DNA of 64,000 nucleotides from contig NC_083614.1 of the NCBI RefSeq assembly GCF_963584025.1, positions 682,001 to 746,000 on the forward strand, read 5' to 3'. Position 1 is the first letter of the stretch; each line of letters begins with the position of its first letter. Below the pieces are notes generated by a model. The model saw nothing but the letters and a program-made list of their open reading frames with translations. It ran no database searches and was not told the DNA's origin. Made by a program: the position numbers and the translations under genes. The stretch comes from Labrus mixtus. Its lineage: Eukaryota; Chordata; Actinopteri; Labriformes; Labridae. This document shows positions 47,417 to 59,658 of this stretch, piece after piece.

Positions 47417-48815
47417 GTTTTCGCGAGGGGGGGGTGTTTCGTCTTTTTTCAACTTTTTCGTGAGGGGGGGGTGTTTCGTCTTTTTTCAACTTTTTCGTAA
47501 GGGGGGGGTGTTTCGTCTTTTTTCAACTTTTTCGTGAGGAGAGTGTTTCGTCTTTTTTCAACTTTTTCGTGGGGGGGGTGGGTCAATTGAAAATATTCAT
47601 GAAGAAATTCGGCTTCAAAAAAGTTGAAAATTTTCATGAAGTATTTGGGCTTCACAAATGTTTTAAATTTTCATGAAGAAATTCGGCTTCAAAAAAGTTT
47701 AAAATTTTCATGAAGTATTTGGACTTCAAAAATGTTTTAAATTTTGATGAAGAAATTCGGCTTCAAAAAAGTTTAAAATTTTCATGAAGAAATTCGGCTT
47801 CAAAAAAGATGAAAATTTTCATGAAGTATTTGGGCTTCAAAAAAGTTGAAAATTTTCATGAAGTATTTGGGCTTCAAAAAAGTTGAAAATATTCATGAAG
47901 AAATTCGGCTTCAAAAAAGTTGAAAATTTTCATGAAGAAATTCGGCTTCAAAAAAGTTTTCGCAAGGGGGGGATGTTTCGTCTTTTTTCAACTTTTTCGT
48001 AAGAGGGGGGTGTTTCGTCTTTTTTCAACTTTTTCGTGGGGGGGGGTGGGTCAATTGAAAATATTCATGAAGAAATTCGGCTTCAAAAAAGTTGAAAATT
48101 TTCATGAAGTATTTGGGCTTCAAAAATGTTTTAAATTTTCATGAAGAAATTCGGCTTCAAAAAAGTTTAAAATTTTCATGAAGTATTTGGACTTCAAAAA
48201 TGTTTTAAATTTTGATGAAGAAATTCGGCTTCAAAAAAGTTTAAAATTTTCATGAAGAAATTCGGCTTCAAAAAAGATGAAAATTTTCATGAAGTATTTG
48301 GGCTTAAAAAAAGTTGAAAATTTTCATGAAGAAATTCGGCTTCAAAGAAGTTTTCGCAAGGGGGGGTGTTTCGTCTTTTTTCAACTTTTTCGTAAGGGGG
48401 GGTGTTTCCTCTTTTTTCAACTTTTTCATAAGGGGGGGTTGGTCAATTGAAATTTTTCATGAAGTATTTGGGATTCAAAAAAGTAGAAAATTTTCATGAA
48501 GAAATTGGTCTTCAAAAAAGTTGAACGTTTTCATGAAGTATTTGGGCTTCAAAAAAGTTGAAAATTTTCATGAAGTATTTGGGCTTCAAAAAAGTTGAAA
48601 ATTTTCAGGAAGTATATGGGCTTCAAAAAAGTTGAAAATATTCATGAAGAAATTCGGCTTCAAAAAAGTTGAAAATTTTCATGAAGTATTTGGGCTTCAA
48701 AAAAGTTGAAAATTTTCATGAAGAAATTCGGCTTCAAAAAAGTTGAAAATTTTCATGAAGTATTTAGGCTTCAAAAAAGTTGAAAATTTTCATGAAGAAA
48801 TTCGGCTTCAAAAAA
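47417..48815 (+). repeat. HOR-I copy 1 (1399 bp)
   Basis: G blocks lie at 47417-47589, 47956-48057 and 48350-48449. Markers are GTATTTGGACTTC with TTTTGATGAAG (near 47715-47750 and 48185-48217), CTTCAAAGAAG before the 48350 block, and a CATAAGGGGGGGTTGG exit (48427). Confidence 0.87.
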
Positions 48816-49858
48816 GTTTTCGCGAGGGGGGGGTGTTTCGTCTTTTTTCAACTTTTTCGTGAGGGGGGGGTGTTTCGTCTTTTTTCAACTTTTTCGTAAG
48901 GGGGGGGTGTTTCGTCTTTTTTCAACTTTTTCGTGAGGGGAGTGTTTCGTCTTTTTTCAACTTTTTCGTGGGGGGGGTGGGTCAATTGAAAATATTCATG
49001 AAGAAATTCGGCTTCAAAAAAGTTGAAAATTTTCATGAAGTATTTGGGCTTCACAAATGTTTTAAATTTTCATGAAGAAATTCGGCTTCAAAAAAGTTTA
49101 AAATTTTCATGAAGTATTTGGACTTCAAAAATGTTTTAAATTTTGATGAAGAAATTCGGCTTCAAAAAAGTTTAAAATTTTCATGAAGAAATTCGGCTTC
49201 AAAAAAGATGAAAATTTTCATGAAGTATTTGGGCTTCAAAAAAGTTGAAAATTTTCATGAAGTATTTGGGCTTCAAAAAAGTTGAAAATATTCATGAAGA
49301 AATTCGGCTTCAAAAAAGTTGAAAATTTTCATGAAGAAATTCGGCTTCAAAAAAGTTTTCGCAAGGGGGGGATGTTTCGTCTTTTTTCAACTTTTTCGTA
49401 AGAGGGGGGTGTTTCGTCTTTTTTCAACTTTTTCGTAAGGGGGGGTGTTTCCTCTTTTTTCAACTTTTTCATAAGGGGGGGTTGGTCAATTGAAATTTTT
49501 CATGAAGTATTTGGGATTCAAAAAAGTAGAAAATTTTCATGAAGAAATTGGTCTTCAAAAAAGTTGAACGTTTTCATGAAGTATTTGGGCTTCAAAAAAG
49601 TTGAAAATTTTCATGAAGTATTTGGGCTTCAAAAAAGTTGAAAATTTTCAGGAAGTATATGGGCTTCAAAAAAGTTGAAAATATTCATGAAGAAATTCGG
49701 CTTCAAAAAAGTTGAAAATTTTCATGAAGTATTTGGGCTTCAAAAAAGTTGAAAATTTTCATGAAGAAATTCGGCTTCAAAAAAGTTGAAAATTTTCATG
49801 AAGTATTTAGGCTTCAAAAAAGTTGAAAATTTTCATGAAGAAATTCGGCTTCAAAAAA
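48816..49858 (+). repeat. HOR-I copy 2 (1043 bp, internal deletion)
   Basis: G blocks lie at 48816-48988 and 49355-49492. It equals copy 1 minus 356 bp. The deletion joins the block corresponding to 47956 to the block corresponding to 48350. Confidence 0.88.
49355..49492 (+). repeat. Hybrid G block in HOR-I copy 2
   Basis: The first two G monomers (GGGGGGGATG, then AGAGGGGGGTG) match the block at 47956. The remaining two (the TTTCCTC monomer and CATAAGGGGGGGTTGG exit) match the block at 48350. Both parental forms also exist intact in copy 3 (50398 and 50791). Confidence 0.88.
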
Positions 49859-51071
49859 GTTTTCGCGAGGGGGGGGTGTTTCGTCTTTTTTCAACTTTTT
49901 CGTGAGGGGGGGGTGTTTCGTCTTTTTTCAACTTTTTCGTAAGGGGGGGGTGTTTCGTCTTTTTTCAACTTTTTCGTGAGGGGAGTGTTTCGTCTTTTTT
50001 CAACTTTTTCGTGGGGGGGGTGGGTCAATTGAAAATATTCATGAAGAAATTCGGCTTCAAAAAAGTTGAAAATTTTCATGAAGTATTTGGGCTTCACAAA
50101 TGTTTTAAATTTTCATGAAGAAATTCGGCTTCAAAAAAGTTTAAAATTTTCATGAAGTATTTGGACTTCAAAAATGTTTTAAATTTTGATGAAGAAATTC
50201 GGCTTCAAAAAAGTTTAAAATTTTCATGAAGAAATTCGGCTTCAAAAAAGATGAAAATTTTCATGAAGTATTTGGGCTTCAAAAAAGTTGAAAATTTTCA
50301 TGAAGTATTTGGGCTTCAAAAAAGTTGAAAATATTCATGAAGAAATTCGGCTTCAAAAAAGTTGAAAATTTTCATGAAGAAATTCGGCTTCAAAAAAGTT
50401 TTCGCAAGGGGGGGATGTTTCGTCTTTTTTCAACTTTTTCGTAAGAGGGGGGTGTTTCGTCTTTTTTCAACTTTTTCGTGGGGGGGGTGGGTCAATTGAA
50501 AATATTCATGAAGAAATTCGGCTTCAAAAAAGTTGAAAATTTTCATGAAGTATTTGGGCTTCAAAAATGTTTTAAATTTTCATGAAGAAATTCGGCTTCA
50601 AAAAAGTTTAAAATTTTCATGAAGTATTTGGACTTCAAAAATGTTTTAAATTTTGATGAAGAAATTCGGCTTCAAAAAAGTTTAAAATTTTCATGAAGAA
50701 ATTCGGCTTCAAAAAAGATGAAAATTTTCATGAAGTATTTGGGCTTAAAAAAAGTTGAAAATTTTCATGAAGAAATTCGGCTTCAAAGAAGTTTTTGCAA
50801 GGGGGGGTGTTTCGTCTTTTTTCAACTTTTTCGTAAGGGGGGGTGTTTCCTCTTTTTTCAACTTTTTCATAAGGGGGGGTTGGTCAATTGAAATTTTTCA
50901 TGAAGTATTTGGGATTCAAAAAAGTTGAAAATTTTCATGAAGAAATTGGTCTTCAAAAAAGTTGAACGTTTTCATGAAGTATTTGGGCTTCAAAAAAGTT
51001 GAAAATTTTCATGAAGTATTTGGGCTTCAAAAAAGTTGAAAATTTTCATGAAGAAATTCGGATTCAAAAAA
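49859..51071 (+). repeat. HOR-I copy 3 (~1.21 kb)
   Basis: G blocks lie at 49859-50031, 50398-50498 and 50791-50890. It follows the order of copy 1, with the paired GGACTTC / TTTTGATG markers at about 50162-50194 and 50631-50663. After about 51050 it runs into the large G block. Confidence 0.86.
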
Positions 51072-51317
51072 GTTTTCGCAAGGGGGGGGTGTTTCGTCTT
51101 TTTTCAACTTTTTCGTAAGGGGGGTTGTTTCGTCTTTTTTCAACTTTTTCGTAAGGGGGGGGTGTTTCGTCTTTTTTCAACTTTTTCGTAAGAGGGGGGT
51201 GTTTCGTCTTTTTTCAACTTTTTCGTAAGGGGGGGTGTTTCGTCTTTTTTCAACTTTTTCGTGAGAGGGGGGTGTTTCGTCTTTTTTCAACTTTTTCGTG
51301 AGGGGGTGGGTCAATTG
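51072..51317 (+). repeat. Longest G block (246 bp, seven G runs)
   Basis: This block has seven successive G runs on one strand at about 37-bp spacing, starting near 51080, 51116, 51152, 51188, 51226, 51262 and 51299. It is the largest G block in the window; most have two to five runs. It ends with the usual CGTGAGGGGGTGGG exit. Confidence 0.88.
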
Positions 51318-51572
51318 AAAGTATTCATGAAGAAATTCGGCTTCAAAAAAGTTGAAAATTTTCATGAAGTATTTGGGCTTCAAAATAGTTTAAAATTTTC
51401 ATGAAGAAATTCGGCTTCAAAAAGGTTGAAAATATTCATGAAGAAATTCGGCTTCAAAAAAGTTTAAAATTTTCATGAAGTATTTCGGCTTCAAAAAAGT
51501 TGAAAATTTTCATGAAGTATTTGGGCTTCAAAAAAGTTGAAAATTTTCATGAAGAAATTCGGCTTCAAAAAA
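51318..51572 (+). repeat. A/B string before HOR-J
   Basis: These are A/B monomers only. They include GCTTCAAAATAGTTTAAAAT (near 51379) and TTTCGGCTTC, which are the HOR-J signature. The same string recurs before each HOR-J copy (54033-54287 and 56613-56867). Confidence 0.84.
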
Positions 51573-54287
51573 GTTTTCGTAAGGAGGAGGTGTTTCATCT
51601 ATTTTCAACTTTTTCGTGAGGGGGGGTGTTTCGTCTTTTTTCAACTTTTTCGTAAAGGGGGGTGTTTCGTCTTTTTTCAACTTTTTCGTGAGGGGGGTGG
51701 GTCAATTGAAAGTATTCATGAAGAAATTCGGCTTCAAAAAAGTTTAAAATTTTCATGAAGTATTTGGGCTTAAAAAAAGTTGAAAATTTTCATGAAGAAA
51801 TTCGGATTCAAAAAAGTTTTCGCAAGTGGGGGGTGTTTCGTCTTTTTTCAACTTTTTCGTAAGGGGGGGGTGTTTCGTCTTTTTTCAACTTTTTCGTAAG
51901 GGGGGGGTGTTTCGTCTTTTTTCAACTTTTTCGTGAGAGGGGGGTGTTTCGTCTTTTTTCAACTTTTTCGTGAGGGGGGTGGGTCAATTGAAAATATTCA
52001 TGAAGAAATTCGGCTTCAAAAAAGTTGAAAATTTTCATGAAGTATTTGGGCTTCAAAAAAGTTGAAAATTTTCATGAAGAAATTCGGATTCAAAAAAGTT
52101 TTCGCAAGGGGGGGGTGTTTCGTCTTTTTTCAACTTTTTCGTTAGGGGGGTGTGTTTCGTCTTTTTTCAACTTTTTCGTAAAGGGGGGGTGTTTCGTCTT
52201 TTTTCAACTTTTTCGTAAGATGGGGGTGTTTCGTCTTTTTTCAACTTTTTCGTGAGGGGGGTGGGTCAATTGAAAATATTCATGAAGAAATTCGGCTTCA
52301 AAAAAGTTGAAAATTTTCATGAAGTATTTAGGCTTCAAAAAAGTTGAAAATATTCATGAAGAAATTCGGCTTCAAAAAAGTTTTCGCAAGGGGGGGGTGT
52401 TTCGTCTTTTTTCAACTTTTTCGTAAGGGGGGGGTGTTTCGTCTTTTTTCAACTTTTTCGTAAGAGGGGGGTGTTTCGTCATTTTTCAACTTTTTCGTGA
52501 GGGGGGTTGGTCAATTGAAAATATTCATGAAGAAATTCGGCTTCAAAAAAGTTGAAAATTTTCATGAAGTATTTGGGCTTCAAAAAAGTTGAAAATTTTC
52601 ATGAAGAAATTCGGCTTCAAAAAAGTTTTCGCAAGGGGGGGTGTTTCGTCTTTTTTCAACTTTTTCGTAAGGGGGGGGTGTTTCGTCTTTTTTCAACTTT
52701 TTCGTTAGGGGGGGTGTTTCTTCTTTTTTCAACTTTTTCGTAAGGGGGGGGTGTTTCGTCTTTTTTCAAGTTTTTCGTAAGAGGGAGGTGTTTCGTCTTT
52801 TTTCAACTTTTTCGTGAGGGGGGTGGGTCAATTGAAAATATTCATGAAGAAATTCAGATTCAAAAAAGTTGAAAATTTTCATGAAGTATTTAGGCTTCAA
52901 AAAAGTTGAAAATTTTCATGAAGAAATTCGGCTTCAAAAAAGTTTTCGCAAGGGTGGGGTGTTTCGTCTTTTTTCAACTTTTTCGTAAGGGGGGGGGTGT
53001 TTCGTCTTTTTTCAACTTTTTCGTGAGAGGGGGGTGTTTCGTATTTTTTCAACTTTTTCGTGAGGGGGGTGGGTCAATTGAAAGTATTCATGAAGAAATT
53101 CGGCTTCAAAAAAGTTGAAAATTTTCATGAAGTATTTGGGTTTCAAAATAGTTTAAAATTTTCATGAAGAAATTCGGCTTCAAAAAGGTTGAAAATATTC
53201 ATGAAGAAATTCGGCTTCAAAAAAGTTTAAAATTTTCATGAAGTATTTGGGCTTCAAAAAAGTTGAACATTTTCATGAAGAAATTCGGCTTCAAAAAAGT
53301 TTTCGCAAGGGGGGGTGTTTCGTCTTTTTTCAACTTTTTCGTAAGGGGGGGGTGTTTCGTCTTTTTTCAACTTTTTCGTGAGGGGGGTGGGTCAATTGAA
53401 AGTATTCATGAAGAAATTCGGCTTCAAAAAAGTTTAAAATTTTCATGAAGTATTTGGGCTTCAAAAAAGTTTAAAATTTTCATGAAGAAATTCGGCTTCA
53501 AAAAGGTTGAAAATATTCATGAAGAAATTCGGCTTCAAAAAAGTTTAAAATTTTCATGAAGTATTTAGGCTTCAAAAAAGTTGAAAATTTTCATGAAGAA
53601 ATTCGGCTTCAAAAAAGTTTTCGTAAGGGGGAGGTGTTTCATCTTTTTTCAACTTTTTCGTGAGGGGGGGTGTTTCGTCTTTTTTCAATTTTTTCGTAAA
53701 GGGGGGTGTTTCGTCTTTTTTCAACTTTTTCGTAAGAGGGGGGTGTTTCGTCTTTTTTCAACTTTTTCGTGAGGGGGTGGGTCAATTGAAAATATTCATG
53801 AAGAAATTCGGCTTCAAAAAAGTTGAAAATTTTCATGAAGTATTTAGGCTTCAAAAAAGTTGAAAATTTTCATGAAGAAATTCGGCTTCAAAAAAGTTTT
53901 CGCAAGGGGGGGGTGTTTCGTCTTTTTTCAACTTTTTCGTAAGGGGGGGGTGTTTCGTCTTTTTTCAACTTTTTCGTGAGAGGGGGGTGTTTCGTCTTTT
54001 TTCAACTTTTTCGTGAGGGGGTGGGTCAATTGAAAGTATTCATGAAGAAATTCGGCTTCAAAAAAGTTGAAAATTTTCATGAAGTATTTGGGCTTCAAAA
54101 TAGTTTAAAATTTTCATGAAGAAATTCGGCTTCAAAAAGGTTGAAAATATTCATGAAGAAATTCGGCTTCAAAAAAGTTTAAAATTTTCATGAAGTATTT
54201 CGGCTTCAAAAAAGTTGAAAATTTTCATGAAGTATTTGGGCTTCAAAAAAGTTGAAAATTTTCATGAAGAAATTCGGCTTCAAAAAA
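51573..54287 (+). repeat. HOR-J copy 1 (2715 bp)
   Basis: G blocks lie at 51573-51708, 51816-51990, 52098-52272, 52380-52517, 52625-52834, 52942-53080, 53299-53398, 53617-53788 and 53896-54032. Markers are GTAAGGAGGAGGTGTTTC (51580), CAAGTGGGGGG (51825), CGTAAGATGGGGG (52215) and CAAGGGTGGGG (52951). Confidence 0.88.
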
Positions 54288-56867
54288 GTTTTCGTAAGGA
54301 GGAGGTGTTTCATCTTTTTTCAACTTTTTCGTGAGGGGGGGTGTTTCGTCTTTTTTCAACTTTTTCGTAAAGGGGGGTGTTTCGTCTTTTTTCAACTTTT
54401 TCGTGAGGGGGGTGGGTCAATTGAAAGTATTCATGAAGAAATTCGGCTTCAAAAAAGTTTAAAATTTTCATGAAGTATTTGGGCTTAAAAAAAGTTGAAA
54501 ATTTTCATGAAGAAATTCGGATTCAAAAAAGTTTTCGCAAGTGGGGGGTGTTTCGTCTTTTTTCAACTTTTTCGTAAGGGGGGGGTGTTTCGTCTTTTTT
54601 CAACTTTTTCGTAAGGGGGGGGTGTTTCGTCTTTTTTCAACTTTTTCGTGAGAGGGGGGTGTTTCGTCTTTTTTCAACTTTTTCGTGAGGGGGGTGGGTC
54701 AATTGAAAATATTCATGAAGAAATTCGGCTTCAAAAAAGTTGAAAATTTTCATGAAGTATTTGGGCTTCAAAAAATTGGAAAATTTTCATGAAGAAATTC
54801 GGATTCAAAAAAGTTTTCGCAAGGGGGGGGTGTTTCGTCTTTTTTCAACTTTTTCGTTAGGGGGGTGTGTTTCGTCTTTTTTCAACTTTTTCGTAAAGGG
54901 GGGGTGTTTCGTCTTTTTTCAACTTTTTCGTAAGATGGGGGTGTTTCGTCTTTTTTCAACTTTTTCGTGAGGGGGGTGGGTCAATTGAAAATATTCATGA
55001 AGAAATTCAGATTCAAAAAAGTTGAAAATTTTCATGAAGTATTTAGGCTTCAAAAAAGTTGAAAATTTTCATGAAGAAATTCGGCTTCAAAAAAGTTTTC
55101 GCAAGGGTGGGGTGTTTCGTCTTTTTTCAACTTTTTCGTAAGGGGGGGGGTGTTTCGTCTTTTTTCAACTTTTTCGTGAGAGGGGGGTGTTTCGTATTTT
55201 TTCAACTTTTTCGTGAGGGGGGTGGGTCAATTGAAAGTATTCATGAAGAAATTCGGCTTCAAAAAAGTTGAAAATTTTCATGAAGTATTTGGGTTTCAAA
55301 ATAGTTTAAAATTTTCATGAAGAAATTCGGCTTCAAAAAGGTTGAAAATATTCATGAAGAAATTCGGCTTCAAAAAAGTTTAAAATTTTCATGAAGTATT
55401 TGGGCTTCAAAAAAGTTGAACATTTTCATGAAGAAATTCGGCTTCAAAAAAGTTTTCGCAAGGGGGGGTGTTTCGTCTTTTTTCAACTTTTTCGTAAGGG
55501 GGGGGTGTTTCGTCTTTTTTCAACTTTTTCGTGAGGGGGGTAGGTCAATTGAAAGTATTCATGAAGAAATTCGGCTTCAAAAAAGTTTAAAATTTTCATG
55601 AAGTATTTGGGCTTCAAAAAAGTTTAAAATTTTCATGAAGAAATTCGGCTTCAAAAAGGTTGAAAATATTCATGAAGAAATTCGGCTTCAAAAAAGTTTA
55701 AAATTTTCATGAAGTATTTAGGCTTCAAAAAAGTTGAAAATTTTCATGAAGAAATTCGGCTTCAAAAAAGTTTTCGTAAGGGGGAGGTGTTTCATCTTTT
55801 TTCAACTTTTTCGTGAGGGGGGGTGTTTCGTCTTTTTTCAATTTTTTCGTAAAGGGGGGTGTTTCGTCTTTTTTCAACTTTTTCGTAAGAGGGGGGTGTT
55901 TCGTCTTTTTTCAACTTTTTCGTGAGGGGGTGGGTCAATTGAAAGTATTCATGAAGAAATTCGGCTTCAAAAAAGTTGAAAATTTTCATGAAGTATTTGG
56001 GCTTCAAAATAGTTTAAAATTTTCATGAAGAAATTCGGCTTCAAAAAGGTTGAAAATATTCATGAAGAAATTCGGCTTCAAAAAAGTTTAAAATTTTCAT
56101 GAAGTATTTCGGCTTCAAAAAAGTTGAAAATTTTCATGAAGTATTTAGGCTTCAAAAAAGTTGAAAATTTTCATGAAGAAATTCGGCTTCAAAAAAGTTT
56201 TCGTAAGGGGGAGGTGTTTCATCTTTTTTCAACTTTTTCGTGAGGGGGGGTGTTTCGTCTTTTTTCAATTTTTTCGTAAAGGGGGGTGTTTCGTCTTTTT
56301 TCAACTTTTTCGTAAGAGGGGGGTGTTTCGTCTTTTTTCAACTTTTTCGTGAGGGGGTGGGTCAATTGAAAATATTCATGAAGAAATTCGGCTTCAAAAA
56401 AGTTGAAAATTTTCATGAAGTATTTAGGCTTCAAAAAAGTTGAAAATTTTCATGAAGAAATTCAGCTTCAAAAAAGTTTTCGCAAGGGGGGGGTGTTTCG
56501 TCTTTTTTCAACTTTTTCGTAAGGGGGGGGTGTTTCGTCTTTTTTCAACTTTTTCGTGAGAGGGGGGTGTTTCGTCTTTTTTCAACTTTTTCGTGAGGGG
56601 GTGGGTCAATTGAAAGTATTCATGAAGAAATTCGGCTTCAAAAAAGTTGAAAATTTTCATGAAGTATTTGGGCTTCAAAATAGTTTAAAATTTTCATGAA
56701 GAAATTCGGCTTCAAAAAGGTTGAAAATATTCATGAAGAAATTCGGCTTCAAAAAAGTTTAAAATTTTCATGAAGTATTTCGGCTTCAAAAAAGTTGAAA
56801 ATTTTCATGAAGTATTTGGGCTTCAAAAAAGTTGAAAATTTTCATGAAGAAATTCGGCTTCAAAAAA
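54288..56867 (+). repeat. HOR-J copy 2 (2580 bp)
   Basis: G blocks lie at 54288-54423, 54531-54705, 54813-54987, 55095-55233, 55452-55551, 55770-55941, 56197-56368 and 56476-56612. Relative to copy 1 it lacks a 562-bp segment holding the blocks equivalent to 52380 and 52625. It also carries an extra 427-bp unit, so the lengths agree exactly (2715 - 562 + 427 = 2580). Confidence 0.88.
55770..56196 (+). repeat. Extra 427-bp unit in HOR-J copy 2
   Basis: The block at 55770-55941 starts like the copy-1 block at 53617. It is followed by GAAAGTATTC and the A/B string that in copy 1 follows the 53896 block. The copy at 56197 instead keeps the original GAAAATATTC follow-on. The exchange point therefore lies in or next to the last G monomer of the block. 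Confidence 0.78.
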
Positions 56868-58269
56868 GTTTTCGTAAGGAGGAGGTGTTTCATCTTTTTT
56901 CAACTTTTTCGTGAGGGGGGGTGTTTCGTCTTTTTTCAACTTTTTCGTAAAGGGGGGTCTTTCGTCTTTTTTCAACTTTTTCGTGAGGGGGGTGGGTCAA
57001 TTGAAAGTATTCATGAAGAAATTCGGCTTCAAAAAAGTTTAAAATTTTCATGAAGTATTTGGGCTTAAAAAAAGTTGAAAATTTTCATGAAGAAATTCGG
57101 ATTCAAAAAAGTTTTCGCAAGTGGGGGGTGTTTCGTCTTTTTTCAACTTTTTCTTAAGGGGGGGGTGTTTCGTCTTTTTTCAACTTTTTCGTAAGGGGGG
57201 GTGTTTCGTCTTTTTTCAACTTTTTCGTGAGAGGGGGGTGTTTCGTCTTTTTTCAACTTTTTCGTGAGGGGGGTGGGTCAATTGAAAATATTCATGAAGA
57301 AATTCGGCTTCAAAAAAGTTGAAAATTTTCATGAAGTATTTGGGCTTCAAAAAAGTTGAAAATTTTCATGAAGAAATTCGGATTCAAAAAAGTTTTCGCA
57401 AGGGGGGGGTGTTTCGTCTTTTTTCAACTTTTTCGTTAGGGGGGGTGTTTCGTCTTTTTTAACTTTTTCGTAAGGGGGGGTGTTTCGTCTTTTTTCAACT
57501 TTTTCGTAAGAGGGGGGTGCTTCGTCTTTTTTCAACTTTTTCGTGAGGGGGGTGGGTCAATTGAAAATATTCATGAAGAAATTCGGCTTCAAAAAAGTTG
57601 AAAATTTTCATGAAGTATTTAGGCTTCAAAAAAGTTAAAAATTTTCATGAAGAAATTCGGCTTCAAAAAAGTTTTCGCAAGGGGGGGGTGTTTCGTCTTT
57701 TTTCAACTTTTTCGTAAGGGGGGGGTGTTTCGTCTTTTTTCGACTTTTTCGTGAGAGGGGGGTGTTTCGTCTTTTTTCAACTTTTTCGTGAGGGGGGTGG
57801 GTCAATTGAAAGTATTCATGAAGAAATTCGGCTTCAAAAAAGTTGAAAATTTTCATGAAGTATTTGGGCTTCAAAATAGTTTAAAATTTTCATGAAGAAA
57901 TTCGGCTTCAAAAAGGTTGAAAATATTCATGAAGAAATTCGGCTTCAAAAAAGTTTAAAATTTTCATGAAGTATTTCGGCTTCAAAAAAGTTGAAAATTT
58001 TCATGAAGAAATTCGGCTTCAAAAAAGTTTTCGTAAGGGGGAGGTGTTTCATCTTTTTTCAACTTTTTCGTGAGGGGGGGTGTTTCGTCTTTTTTCAACT
58101 TTTTCGTAAGGTGGGGTGTTTCGTCTTTTTTCAACTTTTTCGTGAGGGGGGTGGGTCAATTGAAAGTATTCATGAAGAAATTCGGCTTCAAAAAAGTTGA
58201 AAATTTTCATGAAGTATTTGGGCTTCAAAAAAGTTGAAAATTTTCATAAAGAAATTCGGATTCAAAAAA
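56868..58269 (+). repeat. HOR-J copy 3 (partial, ~1.4 kb)
   Basis: G blocks lie at 56868-57003, 57111-57284, 57392-57563, 57671-57808 and 58027-58162. The first three match 54288, 54531 and 54813 at 2579-2580 bp offset. The later ones are rearranged. One G monomer near 57458 has lost CA (CTTTTTTAACTTTTTCG). Confidence 0.85.
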
Positions 58270-58945
58270 GTTTTCGCAAGGGGGGGGTGTTTCGTCTTTT
58301 TTCAACTTTTTCGTAAGGGGGGGGTGTTTCGTCTTTTTTCAACTTTTTCGTAAGGGGGGGGGTGTTTCGTCTTTTTTCAACTTTTTCGTAAGAGGGCGTG
58401 TTTCGTCTTTTTTCAACTTTTTCGTGAGGGGGGTGGGTCAATTGAAAGTCTTCATGAAGAAATTCGGCTTCAAAAAAGTTGAAAATTTTCATGAAGTATT
58501 TGGGCTTCAAAAAAGTTGAAAATTTTCATGAAGAAATTCGGATTCAAAAAAGTCGAAAATATTCATGAAGAAATTCGGCGTCAAACAAATTTAAAATTTT
58601 CATGAAGTATTTGGGCTTCAAAAAAGTTGAAAATTTTCATGAAGTAATTCGGCTTCAAAAAAGTTGAAAATTTTCATGAAGTATTTGGGCTTCAAAAAAG
58701 TTGAAAATTTTCATGAAGAAATTCGGCTTCAAAAAAGTTTTCGCAAGGGGGGGGTTTTTCGTCTTTTTTCAACTTTTTCGTGAGGGGGGGTGGGTCAATT
58801 GAAAATATTCATGAAGAAATTCGGCTTCAAAAAAGTTGAAAATTTTCATGAAGTATTTGGGCTTCAAAAAAGTTTAAAATTTTCATGAAGAAATTCGGCT
58901 TCAAAAAGGTTGAAAATATTCATGAAGAAATTCGGCTTCAAAAAA
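58270..58945 (+). repeat. Junction with rare GGCGTCAAACAAAT variant
   Basis: G blocks lie at 58270-58444 and 58737-58801. Between them are A/B monomers with AAAGTCGAAAATATTC and TTCGGCGTCAAACAAAT (near 58552-58590), then CATGAAGTAATTCGG. The same ordered variants recur at 63264-63365, 4713 bp downstream. Confidence 0.83.
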
Positions 58946-59658
58946 GTTTTCGTAAGGGAGAGGTGTTTCGTTTTTTTTCAACTTTTTCGTAAGGGGGGGT
59001 GTTTCGTCTTTTTTCAACTTTTTCGTAAGGGGGGGGTGTTTCGTCTTTTTTCAACTTTTTCGTAAGGGGGGGTGGGTCAATTGAAAATATTCATGAAGAA
59101 ATTCGGCTTCAAAAAAGTTGAAAATTTTCATGAAGTATTTGGGCTTCAAAAAAGTTTAAAATTTTCATGAAGAAATTCGGCTTCAAAAAGGTTGAAAATA
59201 TTAATGAAGAAATTCGGCTTCAAAAAAGTTTAAAGTTTTCATGAAGAAATTCTGCTTCAAAAAGGTTGAAAATATTAATGAAGAAATTCGGCTTTAAAAA
59301 AGTTTAAAATTTTCATGAAGTATTGAGGCTTCAAAAAAGTTTAAAATTTTCATGAAAAAATTCGGCTTCAAAAAAGTTTTCGCAAGGGGGGGGGTTTTCG
59401 TCTTTTTTCAACTTTTTCGTAAGGGGGGGGTGTTTCGTCTTTTTTCAACTTTTTCGTAAGGGGGGGGTGTTTCGTCTTTTTTCAACTTTTTCGTAAGAGG
59501 GGGGTGTTTCCTCTTTTTTCAACTTTTTCGTGAGGGGGGGTGGGTCAATTGAAAATATTCATGAAGAAATTCGGCTTCAAAAAAGTTGAAAATTTTCATG
59601 AAGTATTTGGGCTTCAAAAAAGTTTAAAATTTTCATGAAGAAATTCGGCTTCAAAAAA
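58946..59658 (+). repeat. HOR-K copy 1 (713 bp)
   Basis: It begins with G block 58946-59083 (GTAAGGGAGAGGTGTTTCG opening, GTAAGGGGGGGTGGG exit) and includes block 59376-59551. Markers are GAAAATATTAATGAAG and TTTAAAGTTTTCATG (near 59198 and 59230). Confidence 0.85.
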
